Shown piece by piece: positions 8,770-16,410 of a stretch of 32,647 nt of DNA. Source of the DNA: Oscillospiraceae bacterium (GTDB lineage Bacteria; Bacillota; Clostridia; Oscillospirales; CAG-272); contig SVQX01000023.1 in the NCBI GenBank assembly GCA_015065065.1, forward strand, positions 1-32,647. Direction: 5' to 3'. Numbering within the stretch: position 1 is the stretch's first letter; every line of letters begins with the position of its first letter. The translations under genes and the position numbers were made by a program. The notes beneath the pieces are model-generated. The model saw only the letters and a program-made list of their open reading frames with translations, was not told where the DNA came from and searched no databases.

Positions 8770-8991
8770 ATGTTCGAAACATTTAAAGCCATTCTCGTAG
8801 AAGAATTTCAGGTGGACGAGTCTGCCATCACTCTTGATGCGGAGCTTTCTGCCGATCTGGGTATCAATTCTATCGAGCTTGCGGACCTCGTCATGCAGTG
8901 CGAGGAAAAGTTCGATTTCACCATTGATGATGATGACATACATAAGTTCATCACCGTCGGTGACGTGGTAGCTTATCTGGAAAATCGCTGA
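8770..8991 (+). CDS. acpP: Acyl carrier protein
   Basis: Small acidic four-helix carrier that holds acyl chains on 4'-phosphopantetheine. The attachment site is Ser34 in 'DLGINSIELADLV' (the usual DSL motif reads NSI here). Helix III and IV sequence 'FTIDDDDIHKFITVGDVVAYL' is typical. The ATG at 8770 with GGAG upstream is chosen; a longer frame upstream would begin in the leader hairpins. 73 residues is normal. It stands alone between its own consensus promoter and a terminator and is not next to fab genes. The Asp-to-Asn change before the Ser leaves open a specialised rather than the main fatty-acid ACP. Confidence 0.88.
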   Translation: MFETFKAILVEEFQVDESAITLDAELSADLGINSIELADLVMQCEEKFDFTIDDDDIHKFITVGDVVAYLENR

Positions 8992-9004
8992 TAATAATGA
9001 AATA

Positions 9005-9039
9005 AAAACGCCTGTCCGTAAGCACGGACGGGCGTTTTT
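9005..9039 (+). terminator. Intrinsic terminator of the ACP gene
   Basis: AACGCCTGTCCGT-aagc-ACGGACGGGCGTT stem with one G:T pair, flanked by A-run and TTTTT. Confidence 0.9.
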
Positions 9040-9160
9040 GCTTCACACAACATTACTATTATACCACATTTTCCCGAGCTTGTAAAGAGAAAGTTGTGAC
9101 AAAATGCAAATTTCCATATTTTAAACAAAAGTTTATTGTGATTTTCTTACAATTTGCCTA

Positions 9161-9189
9161 TTGAAATGGGCTTGCAAATGTGCTATAAT
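9161..9189 (+). promoter_or_regulatory. Strong SigA promoter of the candidate large RNA
   Basis: TTGAAA, 17-nt spacer, TATAAT, with an extended -10 (TGC before TATAAT). Transcription would begin near 9196. Confidence 0.8.
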
Positions 9190-9195
9190 AAGGGT

Positions 9196-9725
9196 GCAAG
9201 AAAGGAAGGTACACTCCAATGGCAAATTAAACTTGAGTGAGTCCCAACTGCAACGAAACGGAGGAAAGGTCCAATGAAAAGTTGACTTGCGGCTTTGACG
9301 GTAGCCCTAAGCTCCGCGGCTTTAAGCCTGAACGCTGACGCTGTTTGTGCAGGGATGCACGGTGAAAAAACACGGCGGTGTTACGCGTTTATATAGAGTG
9401 AAAGGTTGCAACGAAACACAGATCTGTGACGGTAGAAAATAAGAGCTTTGATGTGAGTTTGGCGGTCATGGTTCGGGTGAGAGCGAGTGGAATTGGGAGC
9501 ATATCGTAAAAGTCAGAAAACAGCCTTTTACAGCAATGAACGTGCGCAAAGAAAAGGGTATTCTTCTTAAAGAATTTGGTTTTGAAGCTTTGGACGTTAC
9601 GGGATGAGCGGTGAAAGGGATTTTAGGAAAGTGAGGATAACAAAAGATGTTAGATACTAAGAGTGAACAGAAGTGACCCTTGGCTGGAGTCTGATCAACT
9701 ACGGTCAAGGGTCACTTCTGTTTTT
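9196..9725 (+). ncRNA. Candidate large structured noncoding RNA (~530 nt)
   Basis: A strong promoter opens and a strong terminator closes this stretch, yet no plus-strand frame of useful length is present; the minus-strand frame at 9466-9708 has no recognisable product. The stretch holds several short perfect hairpins: GTGCA-GGGA-TGCAC (9347-9360), AACAC-GGCG-GTGTT (9369-9382), the palindrome CACAGATCTGTG (9417-9428), GTAAAAG...CTTTTAC (9506-9531) and ATTCTT-CTTA-AAGAAT (9560-9575). TGCAACGAAAC occurs at 9249 and 9407, and GACGGTAG at 9297 and 9428. Two Shine-Dalgarno-like stretches precede tiny start-stop frames (ATG at 9219 and 9274, each three sense codons). The class could not be named; known large RNAs such as ROOL, OLE, GOLLD or raiA must be tested. 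Confidence 0.65.
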
Positions 9726-9733
9726 GTATCTAA
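9650..9733 (+). terminator. Terminator of the large RNA with unusually long perfect stem
   Basis: A perfect 16-bp inverted repeat (ACAGAAGTGACCCTTG at 9667-9682 with its complement at 9706-9721) is followed by TTTTT. An outer pair TTAGATAC (9650-9657) / GTATCTAA (9726-9733) encloses it across the T-run, so the DNA symmetry extends past a normal terminator. Confidence 0.8.
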
Positions 9734-9745
9734 TGTGACTGAATT

Positions 9746-9769
9746 CTCCGCACGGTGCGGAGCTTTTTT
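9746..9769 (+). terminator. Second intrinsic terminator before trxB
   Basis: CTCCGC-ACGGT-GCGGAG followed by CTTTTTT. It backs up the preceding terminator and isolates trxB from the upstream transcript. Confidence 0.85.
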
Positions 9770-9779
9770 CATTATCCTA

Positions 9780-9808
9780 TTGTAATTTATAAGCTTTTGT
9801 GTTACAAT
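9780..9808 (+). promoter_or_regulatory. SigA-like promoter for trxB-bcp
   Basis: TTGTAA, 17-nt spacer, TACAAT, about 20 nt upstream of the GGAGG ribosome site of trxB. Confidence 0.6.
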
Positions 9809-9836
9809 AATTACAGAAAAGCACTTGGAGGACTTT

Positions 9837-10760
9837 ATGGAGCATATTTACGATATGATAATAATCGGCGGAGGACCGGCAGGATACACGGCGGCACTGT
9901 ACGCATCGCGCGCGGGACTGGACACTCTGCTCATCGAAAAAATGTCCCCCGGCGGTCAGATGGCGCTGACGGACATCATAGACAATTATCCCGGATTCGA
10001 GGACGGCGTCGACGGCTTTACGCTCGGCGCGAAAATGCAAAAGGGAGCAGAACGCTTCGGTGCCGTTACCGAATACGCTGAGGTAAAAAGCGCTTGCCTT
10101 TTGGAAAAGATCAAACGCATAAGCACCACCGCAGGTGAGCGACTTGCTCGCACCGTGGTTATAGCTACGGGGGCCGATCCCCGCGCACTTGGAATCGAAG
10201 GGGAGAGCGACCTTATCGGGCGCGGACTGCACTACTGCGCTCACTGCGACGGCAGATTTTATAAGGGCAAGACGGTCGCTGTGGTAGGCGGCGGAAATAC
10301 CGCGGCAGCTGATGCGCTGTATCTTTCGAGATTGGTCAAAAAAGTGTATCTTATCCACCGCCGCGATACTCTGCGCGCTACCAGAATATATCATGAGCCG
10401 CTTATGCGCGCCGAAAACGTGGAATTCGTGTGGAACAGCACTGTTGAGGACTATATTCTTGACGGCGATATCGTGGGTGCAAGGGTCAAAAGCCTCAAAA
10501 CGGGGGATGTGACCGAGCTGAGCTTCGACGGCATTTTCGTAAGCATCGGACGCAAGCCCGCGACCGAGATGTTTGCAGGGGAGCTGGAGCTTGACGGCGG
10601 CGGATATATCGTCGCTGACGAGTCAACGCGGACGAATATCGACGGAGTGTACGCCGTGGGTGACGTGCGCACCAAGGTGCTGAGGCAGGTCGTCACAGCA
10701 GTCGGCGACGGTGCGACGGCTGTGCATTACGCTGAGGAATACCTTGCGGAAATTCATTGA
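9837..10760 (+). CDS. trxB: Thioredoxin-disulfide reductase
   Basis: FAD enzyme that passes electrons from NADPH to thioredoxin. Seen: the FAD motif 'IIIGGGPAGYTAALYA' near residues 7-22, the redox pair Cys134/Cys137 in 'HYCAHCDG' (CAHC where CATC is usual), the NADPH motif 'VAVVGGGNTAAADALYLS' with 'HRRD' after it, and the C-terminal FAD motif 'GVYAVGDVRTK'. 307 residues is the family length. The ATG at 9837 has GGAGG 5 nt upstream; a TTG 12 nt earlier overlaps that site. It is followed 17 nt later by the peroxiredoxin gene bcp, making a thiol-based peroxide defence operon. Confidence 0.95.
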   Translation: MEHIYDMIIIGGGPAGYTAALYASRAGLDTLLIEKMSPGGQMALTDIIDNYPGFEDGVDGFTLGAKMQKGAERFGAVTEYAEVKSACLLEKIKRISTTAGERLARTVVIATGADPRALGIEGESDLIGRGLHYCAHCDGRFYKGKTVAVVGGGNTAAADALYLSRLVKKVYLIHRRDTLRATRIYHEPLMRAENVEFVWNSTVEDYILDGDIVGARVKSLKTGDVTELSFDGIFVSIGRKPATEMFAGELELDGGGYIVADESTRTNIDGVYAVGDVRTKVLRQVVTAVGDGATAVHYAEEYLAEIH

Positions 10761-10777
10761 TGCAAAAGGAGATAGCC

Positions 10778-11230
10778 ATGCTGGAAACAGGAATGAAGGC
10801 ACCGAATTTTACGTTACTTGATAAAGACGGTAAAGAAGTCTCTCTCTCGGATTTTCGCGGTAAAAGAGTGGTTTTGTATTTTTACCCGAGGGACAACACC
10901 CCGGGATGCACGCGGCAGGCGTGCGCGTTTGCCGCAGCGTATGAGGAATTCAAGGCTAAGGGAGTGGAGGTCATTGGTATCAGCAAGGATAGCGAGGCGT
11001 CCCACGCAAGGTTCGCGGAAAAATATAACCTGCCCTTTATTCTTTTGTCCGATCCCGAATTGACGGCAATTCAGGCTTACGGCGTCTGGCAGGAGAAAAA
11101 GCTGTACGGCAAGGTATCGTTTGGCGTGGCGCGCACTACTTTTATCATTGATGCGGAAGGGAATATCGAGGCGATAATGGCTAGGGTAAAGCCGGACACG
11201 AATGCCGCTGAAATACTTGAACGGTTGTGA
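10778..11230 (+). CDS. bcp: Thioredoxin-dependent peroxiredoxin (BCP/PrxQ type)
   Basis: Reduces hydrogen peroxide and organic peroxides using thioredoxin. The peroxidatic site is 'NTPGCTRQACAF', with Cys44 and the resolving Cys49 five residues on, which marks the atypical two-Cys BCP type. 'LYFYPRD' precedes the site, and 'GVARTTFIID' carries the conserved active-site Arg. 150 residues is normal. The ATG at 10778 is chosen because AAGGAG lies 7 nt before it; an earlier in-frame ATG overlaps the trxB stop. Placement directly after trxB supplies the reductant system. Confidence 0.93.
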   Translation: MLETGMKAPNFTLLDKDGKEVSLSDFRGKRVVLYFYPRDNTPGCTRQACAFAAAYEEFKAKGVEVIGISKDSEASHARFAEKYNLPFILLSDPELTAIQAYGVWQEKKLYGKVSFGVARTTFIIDAEGNIEAIMARVKPDTNAAEILERL

Positions 11231-11320
11231 ATTGAATTTTTGATTTTAGCGTTTAGGATTCCCGATATTTGTCTGTGACGGTCGTATTAAACAATATTAT
11301 GGGTAGATTTGCCGCAAAGT

Positions 11321-11334
11321 TTAAGTTCACTTAA
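11321..11334. promoter_or_regulatory. Palindrome TTAAGT-TC-ACTTAA, probable operator
   Basis: A perfect 6-bp inverted repeat with 2-nt centre lies about 10 nt upstream of a TATCAT box (11345-11350), where a -35 element would be, 50 nt before the next gene. This position suggests a repressor site. Confidence 0.45.
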
Positions 11335-11384
11335 CAAAAAAGTGTATCATAAGTTGTATTTCGACGTACAACGGAGGTATTTAA

Positions 11385-12143
11385 GTGAACAACGCAAGAC
11401 AAAGAAGGATAATTAAGATTACAGGTATTATACTGTTTCTAACACTGGTTGCATCTGTAGTATACTCTTTAGTGAGATTTTTTATAGCACCGTCGGAGCT
11501 TGCGGAGGGCGAGCCATACGAGAAGGTAAGATCCGATTATCTGCTTATGCTCGTTCAGTGCTTGCTTGGACTGCTGGTAATGATGCTGCCTTCATTTTTT
11601 GAACGCAGACTCAAGGTGGTTGTTCCAAACGTAATGGTCATTATGTATTTCGCTTTTCTATATTGTGCAATATATCTTGGGGAAATACATAATTTTTATT
11701 ACGTTATACCTTATTGGGATACCGTTCTGCACGCATTCTCGGGAGGAATGCTCGGTGCGCTTGGTTTTATTTTCGTAGATATTCTTAACAGAGATAAAAA
11801 GGTACGCGTAAGTCTTACACCGTTTTTTATCGCAGTATTTGCGTTTTCTTTCGCGCTTGCAGTCGGCGCACTGTGGGAAATCTATGAATTCAGCTTTGAT
11901 GCCTTGCTTGGCTTGAATCTGCAAAAGCACAGCACAGAAACGGGTGTGGCGCTTGTGGGTACCGAGGCACTTCGTGATACTATGTCGGATATTATCGTTG
12001 ATGCTATATCTGCATTGGTTGTAGTTGTAGTGGGATATTTTACCGAAAAAAAGAATCGCAGGGAAAGCTCTGCCGTTGATCTTATGGAGAAAAATAAGTA
12101 TAGCGAGGATAGAGGTACAGTCGGCAGTCGGGAAGTCTCTTAA
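11385..12143 (+). CDS. YjdF/DUF2238-type integral membrane protein
   Basis: 252 residues with about six membrane helices (roughly residues 10-32, 48-67, 78-98, 108-130, 140-163, 200-222) and a charged cytoplasmic tail. Family motifs seen: 'YWDTVLHAFSGGMLGALGF', 'ALWEIYEFSFDALLGLNLQ' and 'DTMSDIIVDAISAL', which contain the conserved acidic and His residues of this group. Function of the family is unknown. Translation starts at GTG with GGAGG 8 nt upstream. The next gene is 47 nt downstream on the same strand, also a membrane protein, so they may be co-transcribed. The palindrome at 11321-11334 suggests repression. Confidence 0.75.
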   Translation: MNNARQRRIIKITGIILFLTLVASVVYSLVRFFIAPSELAEGEPYEKVRSDYLLMLVQCLLGLLVMMLPSFFERRLKVVVPNVMVIMYFAFLYCAIYLGEIHNFYYVIPYWDTVLHAFSGGMLGALGFIFVDILNRDKKVRVSLTPFFIAVFAFSFALAVGALWEIYEFSFDALLGLNLQKHSTETGVALVGTEALRDTMSDIIVDAISALVVVVVGYFTEKKNRRESSAVDLMEKNKYSEDRGTVGSREVS

Positions 12144-12190
12144 ATTTATCAAAAACTTACAATATCGTGTCATACGACAAGGAGGATGTC

Positions 12191-12550
12191 ATGTTACGCG
12201 TTTTATCGAATATACTCTGGGTATTGCTTGGCGGCTTATGGCTGGCTCTTTTGTGGGGAATATGCGGAGTCGTTCTGTGCATTACGGTAGTTGGAATACC
12301 GTTTGGACTTCAATGCTTCAAGATCGCAAGGCTGTCGCTGTTGCCTTACGGCAAAAAGGTAAAGCTGAATTTCTCGGAGCATCCGATAGCGAATGTTATA
12401 TGGCTGCTTGTGGGCGGTTGGGAAATGGCTCTTATGTATCTTTTGTTCGGTGCTTTGTGCTGTCTTACTGTCATAGGTATTCCGAAGGGAATTCAGTGCT
12501 TCAAGATAATGAAGCTGGCGTTTTTCCCGTTTGGTGCGAGGATAAAATAA
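12191..12550 (+). CDS. YccF-family (DUF307) inner-membrane protein
   Basis: 119 residues with two repeats of the YccF unit. Each has a membrane helix pair ending in 'TVVGIPFGLQCFKIARL' and 'TVIGIPKGIQCFKIMKLA', followed by a short 'LLPYG'/'FFPFG' turn; this duplication is the family signature. No biochemical role is established. The ATG at 12191 follows AAGGAGG with 6 nt spacing; an earlier in-frame ATG has no ribosome site. It ends just before a bidirectional terminator shared with the convergent ZIP gene. Confidence 0.85.
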   Translation: MLRVLSNILWVLLGGLWLALLWGICGVVLCITVVGIPFGLQCFKIARLSLLPYGKKVKLNFSEHPIANVIWLLVGGWEMALMYLLFGALCCLTVIGIPKGIQCFKIMKLAFFPFGARIK

Positions 12551-12552
12551 AA

Positions 12553-12592
12553 TTTTGTGCGGCGAGACATCACTTTGTCCCGCCGCATTTTC
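12553..12592. terminator. Bidirectional terminator between yccF-like and ZIP genes
   Basis: TGCGGCG...CGCCGCA stem with an inner GAC/GTC pair, followed by ATTTTC on plus and by AAAATTTTATTTT on minus, placed between convergent genes. Confidence 0.8.
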
Positions 12593-12594
12593 AG

Positions 12595-13398
12595 TTACCC
12601 AAGCATAACGTCAAGCAGCATCATGACGGCAAAGCCGAGAATGATGCCCATTGTCGCAAAATAAGGTTGTGTCTCCTGGTTTTTTTGACATTCGGGTATC
12701 AGCTCATGCACTGCGACAAGTATCATAGCGCCTGCAGCAAAGGAGAGGGCGTAGGGGAGTATGGCCTCAACATATACCACAAGCAGTGCGCCCACAACTC
12801 CCGCGACGGGCTCGACCATTCCTGACGCCTGACCGTACAGAAAGCTCTTTTTTCTCGAAAAGCCTTCGCGTCTTAGCGGGAGGGAAACTGCCGCGCCCTC
12901 GGGAAAATTCTGAAGTCCGATACCGATAGCAATAGTGACCGCGCCCATAAGCGCCTCTGTGCTGTAACCGCCGTTTTGCAGGGCGCCGAATGCAACGCCA
13001 ACCGCCAAGCCCTCGGGTATGTTGTGAAGTGTAATGGACAGAATAAGCAGAATTATTCGGTTAAACCGTGCGTTTGGACTTCCTTGTGAGCTGCTCACCC
13101 TTCGTTGAGTGTATGTCACCACCTTGTCGCTGCCCCACATAAACAGCGCGCCAAACAGAAATCCCGCTGTTGCCACAACGTAAGCAGGCAGTCCCGCCGC
13201 AGCATCTGCTCGCTCGATGGCGGGCTGGAGCAGCGACCAAAAGCTCGCCGCGATCATGACTCCCGCGGCAAATCCCAGCATAAGATTTAATAATTTAGGG
13301 TTGGGGGATTTAAAAAATACCACCGTTGCCGCACCGAGCGCAGTCAAAAGCCACGTGCCCAGCGTTGCAACGAGTGCTAAAAGTACAATTTCATTCAT
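12595..13398 (-). CDS. ZIP-family divalent metal transporter
   Basis: Imports zinc or related divalent metals. Eight membrane helices are expected in 267 residues. The two metal-site helices are seen: 'ITLHNIPEGLAVGVAFG' (helix IV, HNxPEG) and 'GIGLQNFPEGAAVSLPLR' (helix V, where the usual H is Q: QNFPEG). 'GAMILVAVHELIPE' is the conserved helix with HELIPE. A His-poor cytoplasmic loop lies between helices III and IV. The start has GGAGGT 6 nt upstream and a TATAAT-like box further up. It is closest to the ZupT/GufA group. Metal specificity cannot be read from the sequence. Confidence 0.9.
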   Translation of the reverse strand: MNEIVLLALVATLGTWLLTALGAATVVFFKSPNPKLLNLMLGFAAGVMIAASFWSLLQPAIERADAAAGLPAYVVATAGFLFGALFMWGSDKVVTYTQRRVSSSQGSPNARFNRIILLILSITLHNIPEGLAVGVAFGALQNGGYSTEALMGAVTIAIGIGLQNFPEGAAVSLPLRREGFSRKKSFLYGQASGMVEPVAGVVGALLVVYVEAILPYALSFAAGAMILVAVHELIPECQKNQETQPYFATMGIILGFAVMMLLDVMLG

Positions 13399-13495
13399 AG
13401 AACACCTCCAATGTCATTATATTTTTTGTCGATAAGAGGTGTGTATTGTTTTTTTGTGGCATTTGGCGCGAATAGTGTAATTCGACAAGATTTCA

Positions 13496-13524
13496 TTGAC
13501 AAAGCAGAAAAACGGTGATAAAAT
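13496..13524 (+). promoter_or_regulatory. SigA promoter for the membrane protein at 13567
   Basis: TTGACA, 17-nt spacer, TAAAAT, about 40 nt before the gene start. Confidence 0.7.
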
Positions 13525-13566
13525 AAAGATGTCCAACAGATCTGATTTTACAAAGGAGGTCAGACC

Positions 13567-14517
13567 ATGAAGCGAAAATTCAAGAAAATTATATGTATTC
13601 TTGTTTGCATCTTGTCCATATCTGCGTTACTTCCAACAGTGGCAAGCGCGGATACGGGTCCCAAGCCGTCGGTGCGTATTACCTTTAAAAATATGAGCGA
13701 CGAGCTGTGCTTCGGTACGTTGCTCTCAAAGGAGAAGTCAACAGGCCCTGCTTCCGTCTGGAACGGGGAGGAGGAGTACGCACAGCATAACGGAAACGAG
13801 CGGTATTCTTATTTGGATATAACCGAGGATATATGGCGTGCCTTCGTGGAGTATGAGGACTCTGACGGGTATTATTTTCTGCAAGAAACATGGAAGGTTA
13901 ATGAAACAAAGGAGCTGGCGTGGACATATTATCCGCCTAAAAGCTTCAAGATACTTTTGTACTATCCCGAAACGGATAAATTTTTAGTCAGCGATATATG
14001 CGAAAGATACGCCTTTGATTCCTATTATACCGTCGATATAGCAAGTCTTGATGCACAAGACACGGGTATAGGCTCGGTTGACTACAACGAGGATCTGTCA
14101 AATGACGACAGACTCAATGCCCACAGGTCGTATCAATGGCAGCAGGAGGTGATATCGCTCGCAGCACGTATTCTTATAACGATAGCCCTTGAAATGGGCG
14201 TGGCACTTTTGTTCGGCTTCCGAGGAAAGAAAGCGCTACTGCTTCTTGTGTCGGTCAACACTGTAACGCAGATAATCTTGAACGTGCTGTTAAATATTAT
14301 CAACTTCAGTGCGGGGCAGGCGGCGTTTGTCACGGGGTATGTTATGCTTGAGCTTGCGGTATTTGCCTTCGAAGCGGTGCTTTATTCCGTGCTGATGAAA
14401 AAGCTTGGCGATAAACCGAAGCCTACGTGGTTTTACGTTGTTTACGCATTGGTGGCTAATGCCGTGTCCTTTGGCGCAGGACTTGTGATCGCCAATATCC
14501 TGCCGGGAATATTCTGA
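13567..14517 (+). CDS. Membrane protein with extracytoplasmic N-terminal domain, unknown function
   Basis: 316 residues, not recognised as a named family. A signal peptide (residues 1-29: basic start, hydrophobic core, 'VASADTG' cleavage region) leads to an exported domain of about 165 residues rich in aromatic and acidic residues ('SVRITFKNMSDELCFGTLLS', 'YYFLQETWKVNETK'). Four membrane helices follow from about residue 195 to the C-terminus, with short loops. The ATG has AAGGAGG upstream and its own promoter. A lipoprotein gene follows 45 nt later, past the small hairpin TGATCCT/AGGATCA (14515-14537). A similar layout occurs in uncharacterised clostridial proteins; no function is claimed. 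Confidence 0.75.
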   Translation: MKRKFKKIICILVCILSISALLPTVASADTGPKPSVRITFKNMSDELCFGTLLSKEKSTGPASVWNGEEEYAQHNGNERYSYLDITEDIWRAFVEYEDSDGYYFLQETWKVNETKELAWTYYPPKSFKILLYYPETDKFLVSDICERYAFDSYYTVDIASLDAQDTGIGSVDYNEDLSNDDRLNAHRSYQWQQEVISLAARILITIALEMGVALLFGFRGKKALLLLVSVNTVTQIILNVLLNIINFSAGQAAFVTGYVMLELAVFAFEAVLYSVLMKKLGDKPKPTWFYVVYALVANAVSFGAGLVIANILPGIF

Positions 14518-14562
14518 TCCTCGCATTGATAGGATCATATTAGAGCTTTTGGAGGAGTGCAA

Positions 14563-14907
14563 ATGAAAAAAACGGTAAGAATAATATCGGTATGCTTATT
14601 GGTGATATTGTTTACAGCGGCTTTGATATCCTGCAATTCCACCGTTACCGTCGAGGATGTCGTCGGACTCTATACAGGGGAATATGAATACGAGAAAAAC
14701 GAGTTTTACGTTACCATAAGACTGAATGAGGATAGCACCTATTTGCGTACGATCTACAAAAACGGTGAATTTCGTTCCCGGGAACGAGGCGACTACGAAA
14801 TTGATGGAAGCACCGTAAGATTATATGATATGACGAGTGGTTCTTACACAGATTACAAGTATTCTAACGGCGTTTTGACAAATAACGGACATAAATTTGT
14901 GAGATAA
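14563..14907 (+). CDS. Small lipoprotein, unknown function
   Basis: 114 residues. A basic N-terminus and hydrophobic stretch end in the lipobox 'LISC' (Cys about residue 24), so the protein is lipidated and held on the outer face of the membrane. The mature part is a small beta-rich domain ('VVGLYTGEYEY', 'FYVTIRLNEDSTYLRTIY', 'GDYEIDGSTVRLYD'), similar in pattern to the lipocalin-like domains common in clostridial lipoproteins. The ATG at 14563 is preferred to the upstream GTG because GGAGG lies 7 nt before it. It is probably co-transcribed with the preceding membrane protein. Confidence 0.75.
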   Translation: MKKTVRIISVCLLVILFTAALISCNSTVTVEDVVGLYTGEYEYEKNEFYVTIRLNEDSTYLRTIYKNGEFRSRERGDYEIDGSTVRLYDMTSGSYTDYKYSNGVLTNNGHKFVR

Positions 14908-15018
14908 TGTGATTTTGAAATGAATAGCATCCCGCTCCGTGATAGGGGGGGATATGTAACGGTATGTCAGCGTCAATATCGTATTATAATAAAATTGTGA
15001 GAAATTTTCGATAAAGTA

Positions 15019-15047
15019 TTGCAATATTTTATATTTTGTGATATAAT
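15019..15047 (+). promoter_or_regulatory. Promoter of the regulator-peptide operon
   Basis: TTGCAA, 17-nt spacer, TATAAT. The -35 box, spacer length, -10 box and the TGTGA directly before the -10 are all repeated in the promoter of the MutS-like operon at 16793-16821. Confidence 0.75.
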
Positions 15048-15081
15048 GTATTGGAAAACCAAAAACAAGGAGGTAAAGAGA

Positions 15082-16131
15082 TTGAATAAGGTCCAATTAT
15101 TGAAAGAACCCGGTTACATATATGATCTGAATTTTATATTTTGTTTGAAATTCAATACCCAGTTATATATTGATAATCTGCCGAATGACAATAAGAAAGA
15201 AGAGAATGTAAAATACTTTAAAGAAATATTAAATCGTTTTGGTGATATACCCAATGATTTATATGTTTTCTTCCATGCTATTGAAACAGGACGAGCATTT
15301 CTTCCGACATTTTATTTCAACCACTATAAAAATCAATTTTCTACCACATACAATTTTAAATACCTTCAAGAAGAATTGTCTGACCATAACAAACTGATTC
15401 GCAATCTTATCAAGTTTTATTTTCATGAATTTGATAATGAAGCGGTAGAACAATGTGCTTCTTCTCTTAATCAGGCATTTTCAGCTGTTAAGAATTCTGA
15501 CTATTCCGAGGAAGAAAAAAATAAACTCTATGAGTTTTTCATTGATCCATCTCGATATATACAGTTGCTCCAGTATGAATTAATGCAAAAAGAATTTATG
15601 CTGTCTGAATACTATAAGGATAATTATCAGAAAATTATTGATCTTTATAATCAGACTACATTTGAATCATTACATGGAGATTTGAAGGATTTTCGAGATA
15701 TAAATATCGAAGATGGTTCGGAAATCGTATATATCTCCTATTGTCTGCTTAACAAGTTTTGTATTAGTGTGTGGTTTCTTGAAAACGGTTTTCTGCCACT
15801 GCTGGGATGTGAGTATATGTCTATTCTTGGATATGCAAAAGATATAAGTCGCGATCCTGACCTTTATGGGTTTGGTACAGCTTTGTGCGAAGAAAGCCGC
15901 GTTAAAATTTTAAACTTTCTAATTGAACGCGAGGAAGTAACCTGTAAAGACTTGGAGAAAGAATTTAGTTTTTCGGGATCGACGGCGTATCACCATATCA
16001 ATATTATGACAAAAGCGGGTTTGGTTAAAACACGCAATGAGGGTAAGACAATTTTATATAGTTTGAATAGGAGATACATTGCAAACATTATAAATGTACT
16101 AAACAAAATCTTAGATAAGAAGGGAAAATAA
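15082..16131 (+). CDS. Transcriptional regulator with C-terminal ArsR-type winged helix
   Basis: 349 residues. The last ~80 residues are an ArsR-like DNA-binding domain: 'ESRVKILNFLIEREEVTCK', the recognition helix region 'FSFSGSTAYHHINIMTKAG' and the wing 'GKTILYSLN'. The first ~260 residues are an uncharacterised mostly helical domain, probably sensory. Translation must begin at TTG 15082: the promoter occupies 15019-15047, which removes all upstream starts, and AAGGAGG lies 7 nt before the TTG. AT-rich composition sets it apart from the genes to its left. The peptide gene at 16133 starts 1 nt after its stop, so regulator and peptide form a unit. Confidence 0.8.
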   Translation: MNKVQLLKEPGYIYDLNFIFCLKFNTQLYIDNLPNDNKKEENVKYFKEILNRFGDIPNDLYVFFHAIETGRAFLPTFYFNHYKNQFSTTYNFKYLQEELSDHNKLIRNLIKFYFHEFDNEAVEQCASSLNQAFSAVKNSDYSEEEKNKLYEFFIDPSRYIQLLQYELMQKEFMLSEYYKDNYQKIIDLYNQTTFESLHGDLKDFRDINIEDGSEIVYISYCLLNKFCISVWFLENGFLPLLGCEYMSILGYAKDISRDPDLYGFGTALCEESRVKILNFLIEREEVTCKDLEKEFSFSGSTAYHHINIMTKAGLVKTRNEGKTILYSLNRRYIANIINVLNKILDKKGK

Positions 16132-16132
16132 G

Positions 16133-16252
16133 ATGAAAAAAAGATGGAATAAACCTATTTGTACAACATTGATCGCACAAGAATTGTCTGCACATATCAA
16201 GGCAGCTGCGTGGTCGGAAGATGGAATTTGTACAAATTTTGTACTTAGATAA
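16133..16252 (+). CDS. 39-residue peptide related to the RiPP precursor leader
   Basis: Too short for ordinary gene calling. It starts 1 nt after the regulator's stop, with AAGGGAAA upstream. From Lys-Pro on it aligns without gaps with the leader of the precursor at 20490: 'KP' then 13 residues then 'IKAAAWS' here against 'IKAYAFS' there. After this shared part it has one Cys in a short tail 'EDGICTNFVLR'; a second Cys is in the leader part. The likely role is a second, short RiPP precursor or a signal peptide sensed by the adjacent regulator. A terminator follows directly, so the gene is the last of its transcript. Confidence 0.65.
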   Translation: MKKRWNKPICTTLIAQELSAHIKAAAWSEDGICTNFVLR

Positions 16253-16273
16253 TTGAATATTTCAATTGAAAAT

Positions 16274-16313
16274 CAGGTCGTAGTTGAGTTAATCAGCTGC
16301 GACCTGCTTTTTT
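16274..16313 (+). terminator. Terminator of the regulator-peptide operon
   Basis: CAGGTCGTAG...CTGCGACCTG stem (one G:T pair) followed by CTTTTTTT. Confidence 0.85.
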
Positions 16314-16410
16314 GTAAGACGAAAACCCCGCCATAGTGGCGTGGTTCAAAAGAGGTTAACCGATGAAAAAAAGCAAACAAGGGATAGAGATAGGATATGT
16401 TTTGTGAAAG

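Noticed and set aside
9466-9708. Minus-strand 80-codon frame inside the candidate RNA
   Set aside because: No ribosome site or recognised domain, and it would run against a strong plus-strand promoter and terminator.
9196-9725. RNase P RNA or T-box as identity of the candidate RNA
   Set aside because: GAGGAAAGGTCC and ACAGAA resemble RNase P elements, but the spacing, the exact GAGGAAAGUCCG core and other conserved regions do not fit; no T-box TGGnACCGCG is present.
12076-12825. 249-codon plus-strand frame across the YccF-like gene and the ZIP gene end
   Set aside because: It crosses two well-supported genes and a terminator and has no family features.
16362-16406. 14-codon frame with AGAGG upstream between the terminator and the hairpin element
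   Set aside because: Too short, weak ribosome site, no promoter of its own after the terminator and no similarity to the other peptides.
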